Assembly (NCBI GenBank): GCA_002633025.1
Contig: NMRB01000924.1
Location: forward strand, 34,521-98,520
Length of the DNA: 64,000 nt
Origin: Notospermus geniculatus
Taxonomy: Eukaryota > Nemertea > Pilidiophora > Heteronemertea > Lineidae
Reading direction: 5' to 3'
Shown here: one piece after another, positions 33,790-43,311 of the stretch
How positions within the stretch are numbered: position 1 is the first letter of the stretch
Layout: every line of letters begins with the position of its first letter
Program-made: the position numbers and the translations under genes
The notes under the pieces: model-generated
Database searches by the model: none
Told to the model about the DNA's origin: nothing
The model's input: the letters and a program-made list of their open reading frames with translations, nothing else

Positions 33790-34075
33790 CTTTTATAACA
33801 GGGTCTTAGTTTTGTACAGTGGGGTCTTACTTTTATAACAGGGTCTTAGTTTTGTACAGTGGGAGTCTTACTTTTATAACAGGGTTTTAGTTTTATACAG
33901 TGGGGGTCTTACTTTTATAACAGGGTCTTGCTTTTGTACAGTGGGGGTCTTACTTTTATAACAGGGTCTTACTTTTGTCCTGTGGGGGTCTTACTTTTAT
34001 AACAGGGTCTTACTTTTGTACTGTGGGGAGTCTTAGTTTTGTAGGTCTTAGGTCTTAGTTTTGTAGACACCCGTC
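33790..34075. repeat. Minisatellite, about 46-47 bp period
   Basis: About six copies of a unit containing CTTACTTTTATAACAGGGTC and TTTTGTACAGTGGGGGT. Half-units are similar to each other. It ends near GTAGACACCCG. Confidence 0.9.
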
Positions 34076-34114
34076 TTCCGTGTCCTTCTTTTGGCAGATG
34101 ATGTCCATGCACAG

Positions 34115-34891
34115 TGGGTAGTTATTAAGTACGGAACGGAACGGAACGGAATCGTGGTTGCAAACGGAATGTAAAAGACGGATCGACCCTGTAAATGGAA
34201 CGGAACAGAGCTAATCTTATGGATGGCGCTGTGCTGTGATGTTGGGTCCGTTCTGTCATGTTGGTATTAAGCTCGATTTTTGTAGATACCATATATGGAT
34301 TCTTTGGGTCGTGCCGTTTGCTTTTTTGGGGCAGTGCTTTTGTGGTGGGTTCGATTCTACATTGGGGTTCATATGGAGTTCCTTTTTGCCATTGGGGCTG
34401 TGTATTGCTTCAGTGGTTGATTTGATTCTAGAGGTTTGGCGGTCACTCTGGTAGGGAAGGCCTACCCCATCCCAATAACCATACATGTAGTATAGAATCG
34501 AACCAACCACTAAAGCACTATCCCACCAGATTGACCGGTAAAAGAATCGAACCCACACAACTAAAGAATTGCCTTATCCCAATTACACTAATTTGTGGCT
34601 ACCCAAAAACTGAACCAATCACCAACAGTACTAGGCCTACCCCAACCCCAAAATAGAATCGAACCCACCACAAAAGCACTACACCAACAAAGATATTGGC
34701 AAGACCATTACATAGAGTTGCGCACACCACAAACATGATAGAACGAACCATTATAACAGCACGGCACTGTCCATTTGAAATGAAATGAAAGTTAACTTCG
34801 TTCCGTTCCAGTTTCAGGGTCAGTCCGTATTTTACATTCCGTTTGCAACCACGATTCCGTTCCGTTCCGTTCCGTACTTAATAACTACCCA
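34115..34891. mobile_element. 777-bp foldback transposon with GGAAC-rich TIRs and 7-8 bp TSD
   Basis: The ends TGGGTAGTTATTAAGTACGG and its complement are followed by (CGGAA)n and then TCGTGGTTGCAAACGGAATG, all inverted at the right end. ATGCACAG flanks the element at 34107-34114 and 34891-34898. One base is shared between the terminal repeat and the duplication. Much of the interior is also an imperfect inverted repeat, for example TGGTGGGTTCGATTCTA against its complement. It has no gene. An 8-bp duplication would suit a hAT-type origin. Confidence 0.85.
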
Positions 34892-35266
34892 TGCACAGGT
34901 CACCGAGCTTGTACACCGAATACCCGTCCACCGGAAGAAATGTCCAACCATAGAGCACCGTGGTGCTGGCCCTGTTGGTCGTCACCACCCGGACTGCCAC
35001 TTGCGAGCCTGTCATCCTGAAATGGAAGAAAGAAACATGAATGAATGAAGACTGCCTGACAACAAGAAAATCAAGCTAGGCACCACCAGTGCTGATCTCT
35101 TGTATTGATCCCTAGTGTGCAGATGTGTGTACACAGTAATGTGTATACAGCACTGTTCAGCTGATAGAAATCCGACCTCGATCCAGGTGCAGTACGTCGG
35201 AGACAATGCACACATTGCCAATGCATTTAAACCACGTAGGGGCGAGGTTGGCAAAACAAAACGCTG
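34892..35266. other. No gene recognised
   Basis: Plain sequence between the foldback and a direct repeat. I see no motif here. Confidence 0.3.
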
Positions 35267-35634
35267 ACACCCAATCCCAAGTGTGTTGTTCATGTGCATG
35301 TTCGTGTTGGTATGATAGATATGGGGAAATGAATAACAGCCCAACACAATCCATACACATGTTCAACACGTGTATCTCTAAGGGGGCGGGAGGGTGATTT
35401 TCATCCCCACCAAACCGTAACCGTCCCGCCATCCACCATCACACTTGTCCAATCAGGATCATCTTCCCCTGCCTCCGCTTTCAAAACACCACTGAATGGG
35501 CCCTCCACTCACATGCACGGATGACGTCACCACACTTTGGATTACACCCAATCCCAAGTGTGTTGTTCATGTGCACGTTCGTGTTGGTATGATAGATATG
35601 GGGAAATGAATATAACAGCCAACCACAATGTCAA
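35267..35634. repeat. Direct repeat of about 85 bp, 280 bp apart
   Basis: Segments 35267-35351 and 35547-35634 share CACCCAATCCCAAGTGTGTT, then TTCGTGTTGGTATGATAGAT with only a few differences, for example GTGCATG against GTGCACG. It is a recent duplication. Confidence 0.8.
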
Positions 35635-35825
35635 CCGTAGGGTTCACCTCACGTTCCGTTTATGATGATATCAAGATTCCTAAACTCTCCCAACACTCCC
35701 AATACCCCCAATCTCCATGGACAGGTAGGCCTATACAACGTATGCCTGGCCATCATATCTCGTAAAAGGAAAGTGGCCCTAGGTCACAAATTAAACAACA
35801 ACAACCAACAAATGCCTTGCTTCTA

Positions 35826-36065
35826 TTTAATAAACCTGAAGCCCCCAGAGTTATCGCGCATCCCCCTCAGACCGTGAGGGGTCTCACCCTCGTCCAAACC
35901 CAGAATTCTGAGGTAATGCTTAAGCCTCTCACAGACTGCCTCATACTTCAATGGCTGATCCAAAACTACACCATTCCTCCAAGGCCTAAACAAGTACCCG
36001 CATTTCAATTCCACACCTAACCCCTTTGCCACCGCAAGGTAAACCTCCAAGCAAACCTCCAGCAA
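35826..36065 (-). pseudogene. Tyrosine recombinase C-terminal fragment (DIRS/Crypton-like)
   Basis: The minus frame encodes VAKGLGVELKCGYLFRP, then LDQPLKYEAVCERLKHYL and GLDEGETPHGLRG. The HGLR tetrad is the H-x-x-R box of tyrosine recombinases. The catalytic Tyr box that should follow is lost, because the frame leaves the family directly after HGLR. The first Arg box would lie 5' in sequence that is not clearly coding. It lies 3' of the DUF3987-like relic on the same strand. Confidence 0.6.
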
Positions 36066-36419
36066 ACTCCGTTAAAAGTCGGTTGTGTACTCTTTGTGAA
36101 TATGGTGCACCGCAACCCTTGTGGATCCGCAAGACTCCCGTTAGTATTCCCGCTACGCTACTTGTTGATATTGAATATGGTCCCAGGATATGAATTGCGT
36201 TTCTCGGGGGGATCTCAGTGAGAAGTCACCTGCAAAACAGGAATGAAACCTAAAAAGTTTTGGCCAAAAGAAATGAGAGGGTGGGTGCGAGCAGCTTCCC
36301 TCACTTTGGTTTGTCTTGTATTCCTTTGGATGCAATGTCGCGGAATTTCTGCAACTGCTTTTCCTCAGTCGCGAGTTTTAAGTTTGGAGCTAACACAGAA
36401 CAGTTCAAAGCTTTGGCGG
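36066..36419. other. No certain gene
   Basis: Weak minus-strand traces upstream of the recombinase fragment may be its eroded N-terminal part. Nothing further is recognised. Confidence 0.3.
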
Positions 36420-37474
36420 TTAGAACACTGGTGATTTATGACATTGGATTCGGACCAGTCTCGCTGTTAGTGCATGGGCAAGGCAGTTCAGCACTACAGT
36501 CAGTTTCAGAATCAAAACACAGGCCTTCGATTCATATGCAGGTAGAGACATATTTATGTCTATTTCCCCTTTCTCGGCTGAAGTTTGTTCATTTTCCTCA
36601 GACCTCCCATTATGTATTCGCACTTTTCATTCTTGTACAGTTCAAATTTCTCTTCCGCTTCATCGGAAAGAACGCATGTCCTGTAGACATCGTTGTTTCC
36701 CTTATGCAGTACAGATCAAGCATCACATCATTGAGGTGCATAGGCCACTATCTTTAACCCTCTGATAATTAACTTCCACTTCTTCTTCGTACAGTGCCCG
36801 GCTCTTACTTGAACAAAATTGCACTCGATCCATTAAGCCATCGTTAGGTCGTAAAACCTTTGCGATCAGAGCAGATTGCAACTTGTGGCTGACCACACCC
36901 AGCAATTGCAAGTTTCCCATCAACGACTGCTCGATTTTTTGTGCAATACTCGTGAATATAACGGTTTCCGTTGAAAAAGGCATTGAGCGTTTCCCTGCAG
37001 GCTACATAATCGGAAGTTTTTCCAGCTCCCACTTTTTCCAAACGCCCGTCAAATGCTAACCCCGTCATTTTTTGAAGAGATTGAATGAGTCCACCTTTGG
37101 CTAAATCCAGCAACATTAAACTTCGCAGTGACTGGACTCCTCAATGGAATTCCTACAGCCCACAGAAAACGCATTACTCGTCCCTGCATCTTCATGCGGA
37201 TGTTAAGAAGATACAGTTTTGGGTAGACAAATGACCCGTCTTTTTCTCAGTGAAGGTTAGTCTTACCCAGGACACTTGACAATATTGCTAGGGTGCTGGT
37301 CAGTAAAAAAATCTAGTGCAATATTTACGCTTTTAGCTTTGGAGCGAAACCAACTCTCCAGTTGGAGAGGCAGAACGTTTTCTAATTTGAGCTCCTGCTT
37401 ATATGCTTTTATACGACAAAGTTCTGCTTCTTCTGCAGAAATTTCAACCCTTGAAGACATTGCGTATGAATAGT
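36420..37474 (-). pseudogene. DUF3987-like gene relic
   Basis: A 5' exon (37474 to about 37267) starts with ATG and encodes LENVLPLQLESWFRSKAKSV, then ALDFF. It ends in a good GTAAGAC donor. The next pieces, 37116-36844 and 36983-36723, carry GGLIQSLQKMTGL, KLAIAGCGQPQVAI and RPNDGLMDRVQF. This order, 'LP.pLe.W', then 'lsi.G..QP..', then 'DGL..R', is that of DUF3987 proteins, which are related to phage/viral D5-like primase-helicases. The nucleotide-binding part expected in the middle is missing, and the frame changes between segments. It is probably a fragment of a mobile element. Confidence 0.5.
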
Positions 37475-37839
37475 GAACTAGTGTGGGCCAACTTACTTAT
37501 CATGAACAGCAGCAGTACCATATTCCTTGCTAATGTGAGCTAATTTGTCCACTAAATAAATGTAACACAACACTTTCTTTTTCAGTTACATGTAAATGCT
37601 TCATTCATTCCACCAAACATACCGCAAGACTTCATTTTACTTGAATGTGATTAATTCACATTTTCACAAAAGCACTCGACACTGACTGGGGGAAACCATA
37701 GGTAACAAGAAAGAGTCGGTGGCTGCGGGGATGACAACTAAGTAGCAAGCGAAAAGCCAGGCTGCAGTTCACCACAGCCTTGACACTTCCTTTCCCTAAA
37801 CCTTGCCTCACACTTGCAATTTCTTACTACTTTTGTCTT
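37475..37839. other. No gene recognised
   Basis: The segment lies 5' of the DUF3987-like first exon and could contain its promoter. No TATA-like or other signal can be supported. Confidence 0.3.
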
Positions 37840-39154
37840 CACCAACTTTGCCTTCTGTCTGCAGTTGCGGACGCCGACTGATGGTCAAAAACCAACCAGG
37901 CATTTCTGGTCTTGTCTCGACTGCAACTGTAAGTAGTAGGTTCCTCGCTTACATATGGCTGTGGCAAAGCTGGCTGGGTCATCGACGGATTGTCCAATAC
38001 TACTTCTAGTGGCTCTTCCAACAGCTCGAAGTTAGGCAAATGGTGGGTTGAAATATATGTGCCAGGTTCTTTCATGTTGGTAGCAGAGAGACTCCCGGGC
38101 ACATTGGTGGTCAGAGGCGGAAGCTGTCTCAGCTGGGGATGTAACCAGTGGTTGTCCCCGAAGCTGCACCTGGTTTTCTTGAGTTGATTGGGTACAAGGG
38201 GCAGTTGATGTCAATGATGGCAACAACGTGTTCGTTGTTTGCAGGGCATACCTCTCACATTGTCTCTTATTAATTGGTTTTCGCTGTGCCTGGTAAGACT
38301 ATTCCCATATTCCTTCTTTTCTTCTCTCCACTCTTCAGCAGTTTCGATTTACACTTTCGAAAGAGTACAACAGAAGCTTACGCACACAATTATCCACTTC
38401 ATGAGCATCTATCCTCACAAAAAGGTTCGCCCTATGGGCCTCCTTCACAACACGTATCCCAGAGTTCTGAGGATTTACACAATGCAGATTGGTAGCACAT
38501 AACCACCAGCTGAACCACTGAGTATAAGTACAGATTATGCAGATTTTGAAGTGTTTACAATGCGTTCAGTGTATTTTGCTCCTCTTTTGGCGACTACCTT
38601 CTTTCGACCTGGGTTTCTGACAAATTTGATTCATCATAATTAAAAACGATATTTGGTGGAACATCATAAATGTGTTCAGCTAGGTTTTCAATGTACTGTT
38701 CCAAGTCTTTCTATGCCACTATGGCTCGGGGTCATTTCATGTTGTTTGAAAACTGTTAGTCAGTTTCTTGTTATGCTGCATGAAAGTCAAGTCCTGGATT
38801 GTTTTCCTTTTGTACTGAATATTTTCTGCCACTTTTGCCTAGATATGACTTCACCATTAATCGAAAGTCTGTTGTGTCGAATGGGAAGTCCCAATTCTGG
38901 AGTGTGATAAGGGCAGTACTGAACAAAAATCCTATTCAGCCTCTGCGATTACCCTTGGATGGTCTGGCTTCTTCATGTGCTGTTTCTCTCATTTGTGTTC
39001 AAGTGTTTCCCGCGGAATTTTGAAGGTTTCCACTGCCCTTTTCAAGCTCAGATGTTTACTTTGGACAGCATTGTGTGGCATTCTGAAGCTGGTTTTCAGA
39101 ATAATTGCGGTATGGGCGACTCCCAACTTTCAGCTTGTAGTTTCTTACCGCCAT
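37840..39154 (-). pseudogene. pogo/Tigger/Jerky-type transposase relic
   Basis: On the minus strand, an ATG at 39154 starts MAVRNYKLKVGSRPYRNYSE, and a shifted frame then gives LKRAVETFKIPRETLEH. Together these look like the psq-type helix-turn-helix. Further on, YDVPPNIVFNYDESNL near 38630-38670 carries the first catalytic Asp box (NYDE). SGSAGGYVLPICIV near 38470-38510 matches the block after it. The frame then dissolves. A Ser/Thr/Gln-rich tail covers 38226-37839. Many frameshifts and stops are present, so it is a dead copy. Confidence 0.6.
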
Positions 39155-39736
39155 TTTCGTACAGTTTCACCTGAATGTAAAATACGTTGATGTAAAAGGT
39201 CAGACATTTCAGAGTCGAGCAATATGAATATCGTTTAAGCCATTTAATTTACTTGTACATATTTACCCCTAGGTCAGATGACCTATGACACCACGTTTTG
39301 GTGATTCGACTCTTGGCAAAACGCAAAAAGTTCAAATGCCAAATCAACCAAGAATCAGATGATATCTCTCAGAATTTTGTGAAACTTTGTGGACAGGTTG
39401 GGATTCACGAGTAGTGCTCCAGATCACAGCTATTTTTTTTCATGGCCTCATAATTAGTGAGATTTTCGTTAATGAAATTTGGGCTAATCACCCCATCCTC
39501 GCAACTTTGAACACCTGTATCTTTGAAGCAAACAGCTACTGAGTTGCATTTGGTGCCATTTTAAAGCTCTTGTTATGCCCTACAAATTCCTCTGGTACCT
39601 GTAAGGTGTTTCTGCAGGATGTCTCGAAAAAAGGTTACGCCAAGTTATTAACCTCAAGCACTGTATAAAAAACATGTTCTTCAATTTTTTTTCAGTTTTT
39701 GGTAATAGTAGCTTATAATGCCAACAAGCTTCCCTG

Positions 39737-41271
39737 ATGCTGATAGTGATCGATGTGAATCTTTACCACAAGCGAGCACAAGCAGTATCGAAGATACTTG
39801 TGATGATGGAGGATAACCCAGACCTTCATGTTCCAGTGATCTGGGCTTCTGTTCAAGTGAGACGGATGCTGGGCAAGAGATGGTCACACACTCTTCTCAA
39901 AGAAAAATTAGAATCGGCCGAGAAAAAAGTTAAAAAGTGCAGGTACTGACAGTTCTCCCAAGGAGCTGGACTAATTTAGAAATTCAGGGGGGAAATTCAA
40001 TGCTTCCAATTACATGGTTAGGAAAGGGGGATACTTTCCATGCCCAACCCTAAGATGGGGGAAGTCCATACAAAAGATATTGAAGAAACTGTTCGCGAAT
40101 TCTATTTGTCCGAAACTGTCAGCAGAGAAATGCCAGGAATGAAGGACTTCGTTTCTGTCAATACGGATGGAACAAAGCAGCATGTACAAAAACATTTAGT
40201 GCTCTGTTATTTGAAGGAAGTTTACAATCTTTTTAAAGAAAATCATCCACACAGTAAGATCGGATTTTCAAAATTTGCTGATCTCCGCCCAAGGCAGTGT
40301 GTTTTGTCATGACCTAGTGTTAACAACACCAAAATCTAAAGCTGATGTTCACTGGGGCAAACTTGGATTCTACCGCGAATGGAGAGTTCACGCATTTTCG
40401 TCACTGTCTGGCAGCCATTCAGTGCAATCTGCCACGCGTCGAGTGTTTTCTTGATGACTGTTCCGAGTTTCCTGGAGCTGACTGCCTCCGTGAAAAACTC
40501 GAAAGTTACATGCAGGACAACATGATTGATAAGGTGCAGTACAACAATGGGTTTCAACAGATCGTTCAGATCTTGACAACAAAGGCCGTGTCAGACTTGG
40601 ACTCTTTCGAAAACTATCTTCAGTAACTGTTGTTTCATGATTTTATAGCCAAACAGCAAGCAAGCTACCTTCAGGATGTTAAGAATTCCCTTAAACCTGG
40701 GGAGTTCATGGTTATTACAGACGTTGCAGAGAACTATTCATTGTTCAGGATGCTTCTCAGTCTTTTGACTTGAAAAATCGACAGGCGACAATACATCCCG
40801 ACTGAGCGAGAAGAGATGACGCCAGAACACACACACGAACTTGGTCATCATATCAGAATGTAACATTCATGATACTGTACCTGTAGCAGTGCATCTGTTC
40901 CAAAAGCTCCTCATTCAGTACCTAACCATTAACCTGGGACAAAAGCCAATAAAGGTATATTACTTCTCTGATGGGTGTGCAGACGAGTACAAGAACAAGA
41001 AGAATTTCGTGAATTTATGCCTTCAAGTTGACTTTGGTGTTTCAGCTGAATGGCTCTTTTTGCAACTTCACATGGAATGGGGCCATCTGATGGTATTGGA
41101 GGGACGATCAAGCGTTTGGCAGCGAGAGCAAGCCTGCAACGACCATATGAAAATCAGATCACCACACCACAACAACTTCTTGAGTTTGCAGACATTCACA
41201 TTGAGAATATGAATTTTGTGTTCGTGACAGCTGAAAACTATGAGCAAGAAGCAAACCTGCTGAAAGGCTGA
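39737..41271 (+). pseudogene. Mobile-element gene relic (SDGCA..YK / GIGGT.KR family)
   Basis: Plus-strand segments in order are 39737-39949 (WSHTLLKEKLESAEKKVKK), 40040-40312 (REMPGMKDFVSVNTDG, KIGFSKFADLRP), 40345-40626 (LDDCSEFPGADCLREKLESY), 40841-41040 (VYYFSDGCADEYKNKKNF) and 41050-41271 (FATSHGMGPSDGIGGTIKRL, AARASLQRPYENQI). I recognise this as a repeated gene family of aquatic animals without a firm name. The two Asp-Gly motifs suggest an RNase H-like catalytic core. Frame changes and stops separate the pieces. Confidence 0.55.
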
Positions 41272-41411
41272 TGGAGCCCTGCCCATGACAGTGTTTGTTC
41301 ATTACTCTAAAGCTGTCAGAGTGCCCACTTCCGAATTCAGAGCGAAGCTTGTTATCAGCTACTCATCACCAGAAATTGATAAAAATGAAGAATATATTTT
41401 AAACGTTTGGG

Positions 41412-41501
41412 GGCCGTACGCGTAAAGGTGGAATTGGCTTATATCAGGTAAACGCTACGTTGTATCTGGAATAAGCCTATTCCACCTTTATGCATACGGC
41501 C
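41412..41501. mobile_element. Palindromic MITE, family B, copy 2
   Basis: GGCCGTACGCGTAAAGGTGG at the left pairs with the complement of CCACCTTTATGCATACGGCC at the right, and ATTGGCTTAT pairs with ATAAGCCTAT further in. It is related to 8312-8410. Confidence 0.7.
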
Positions 41502-41542
41502 TTTGAAGTTTATGATTTGGCGTCACTTTTTTGGGAGTCCTG

Positions 41543-42258
41543 TACAGGGTGTTTCAAAAAAAGGTAATCCAAATTTAAGGGGTTAGTACGACCAAACTAC
41601 ATACCTTTCCCCAAGGATCATGGTATCACCTTAAAGTAGAGATTATGAGCGTTAAAATGACACCAATGATTCTTGTCCAGGGATATGCATGATTGAGCAC
41701 CATCATCCAGAATTTAGGGTGCAAAAATGTGGTTGGTTCACTTTCTTGTGAGACAAAATCAACAGAAATTCTCATTTAATGAAAGATATTCTTTTTTTAC
41801 CAGCCATTCATCAACATGTTTCAACATTCCAGACATCTTGCAGCCGATTTCCAAATCCTCTCACTCGCCAACACCTTGAACATGCCCGCCGCCTCTCTCC
41901 AAGCAAAGTCCACATCGGCGGCGCATGTCCCCAACTTCTCTGACAGTGTCCGGATTTGTTCCCAGAATGTTGAAACATGTTGGTGAGTGTCTGCTAAATG
42001 AAAAAAATACCTTTCATTAATGAGAATTTCTGTCAAAAATTTTGTTTCACATGAAAGTGAACCAACCGCATTTTTGGACCCTAACTTCCGGATGATGGTG
42101 CTCAATCATGCATAGCCCTGGACAAGAATCCTTGGTGTCATTTTAACGCTCATAATCTCTACTTTAAGGTGATACCATGATCCTTGCGGAAAAGTATGTA
42201 GTTTGGCCGTACTAAACCCCTAAAGTTGGATTACCTTTTTTTTGAAACACCCTGTATA
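41543..42258. mobile_element. Foldback element with 285-295 bp arms
   Basis: The arms 41543-41830 and 41963-42258 are complementary with modest divergence. Outer ends are ACAGGGTGTTTCAAAAAAAG and its complement, inner ends ACATGTTTCAACATTCC and its complement. The loop is about 132 bp. No transposase is present. The outer end also resembles the edge of the 39264 arm (about 39600-39640). Confidence 0.85.
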
Positions 42259-42411
42259 CAAACCTCACAGGAAGAATTTGTAGGCCATAACAAGAGCTTT
42301 AAAATGACACCAAAACCAACTCTGTAGCTGATATGGTTCAAAAGATGTGTTCGAAGTTGCGAGGGTGGGCTATTTAGCCAAAATTCCATTAACGAATATC
42401 TCACTAATTAA

Positions 42412-42631
42412 AGGGCCTCTAGAGGCATCTTGCTATTGGGCTACTAACCGTACTGCGACTACACAACAGGTGGCGCAATAGTAACCATGAACCCATGAAT
42501 TGTGGATCTGATTTTGACATTGATGAAATCTTCCTTCAAAAATGATGCCCAACTTGGATCCTCGTGCCATCAATTCTCTGAATGTTAGTAATCATATCAA
42601 TATGCAATAAAAAGCTGCCTCTAGAAGCTCT
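42412..42631. mobile_element. 220-bp MITE flanked by TTAA
   Basis: TTAA lies at 42408-42411 and 42632-42635. The ends AGGGCCTCTAGAGGCA and, inverted, AGAGCTTCTAGAGGCA are terminal repeats. It splits the right arm of the composite element at a point where the left arm is continuous. TTAA duplication fits a piggyBac- or Kolobok-type origin. Confidence 0.8.
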
Positions 42632-42892
42632 TTAAGAGGCCATGGACAAAACTATCTGTCTGGGATTTACTCATGAATCCCAACTGTCCACAAAGTTTCA
42701 CGAAATTCTGAGGGATGTCATCTGATTCTCGGTTAATTTTGTATGGAATGACGCAATAACTCCTGAACTAATGACTACATATCATCTCCAAATTTTTATC
42801 ACACGTGTATCTAATGAGGACATCAAACATTTAAGAGTTTTTGATTTGGTCTACTTTTCAAGGTCGGAGAGGTCAAAGATCAGGGGCCTGTT

Positions 42893-42991
42893 TTATAAAG
42901 TGACTTCAGGCTAATGGTACCTTTAACCAAATGGAAAATGCATTGAATTAATGGTACCATTAGCTTAAAGTCACTTTATGAAACAGGCCCC
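42893..42991. mobile_element. Palindromic MITE, family C, copy 2
   Basis: GGGGCCTGTTTTATAAAGTG at the left and its complement CACTTTATGAAACAGGCCCC at the right enclose two GGTACC-containing blocks, as in 10313-10411. Confidence 0.8.
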
Positions 42992-43311
42992 AGAATTTTG
43001 CTTTTAGGTGGCACATTTTGTAACCACTGGGCCGATTGACCTGAAACTTGCACATGTATACTTCTGTGTCAGATGACCAACGGCACCACGTTTCGGTCCG
43101 GTTTGATTCTTGGCTGGCCACCAGGTGTCAAAAATCGAAAAGACAAAAAGTGCAACAACTCCTAAACTAATAACTGGATCGTCCTCCAATTTTTACCACA
43201 GGTGGATCTAATGAGGATACATGGCATAAGTAACGGTCTGTGATTTGACCTACCGTACTTATAGAGGTCAAAAGTAGAGATCAAGGGGTTTTCCATTGAT
43301 ATCCCTTGTCA

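Larger units (their letters stand above)
39264..42760. mobile_element. Composite element: inverted arms around a mobile-gene relic
   Basis: The left arm, about 39264-39650, is repeated in inverted form at about 42240-42760. Shared phrases include CACAAAGTTTCACGAAATTC, CTCACTAATTA and GGCCATAACAAGAGCTTTAA with their complements. Between them lie a plus-strand coding relic (39737-41271), a family-B MITE, a second foldback (41543-42258), and, in the right arm, a TTAA-flanked MITE. The arms may be the long TIRs of a DNA transposon whose gene is the enclosed relic. That is an inference. Confidence 0.6.

Noticed and set aside
33790-34075. CRISPR-like array
   Set aside because: The units are contiguous tandem repeats without unique spacers, in a eukaryotic setting.
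34236-34558. Membrane-like frames inside the 34-kb foldback
   Set aside because: They lie in inverted-repeat DNA, occur on both strands and have no motif or splice support.
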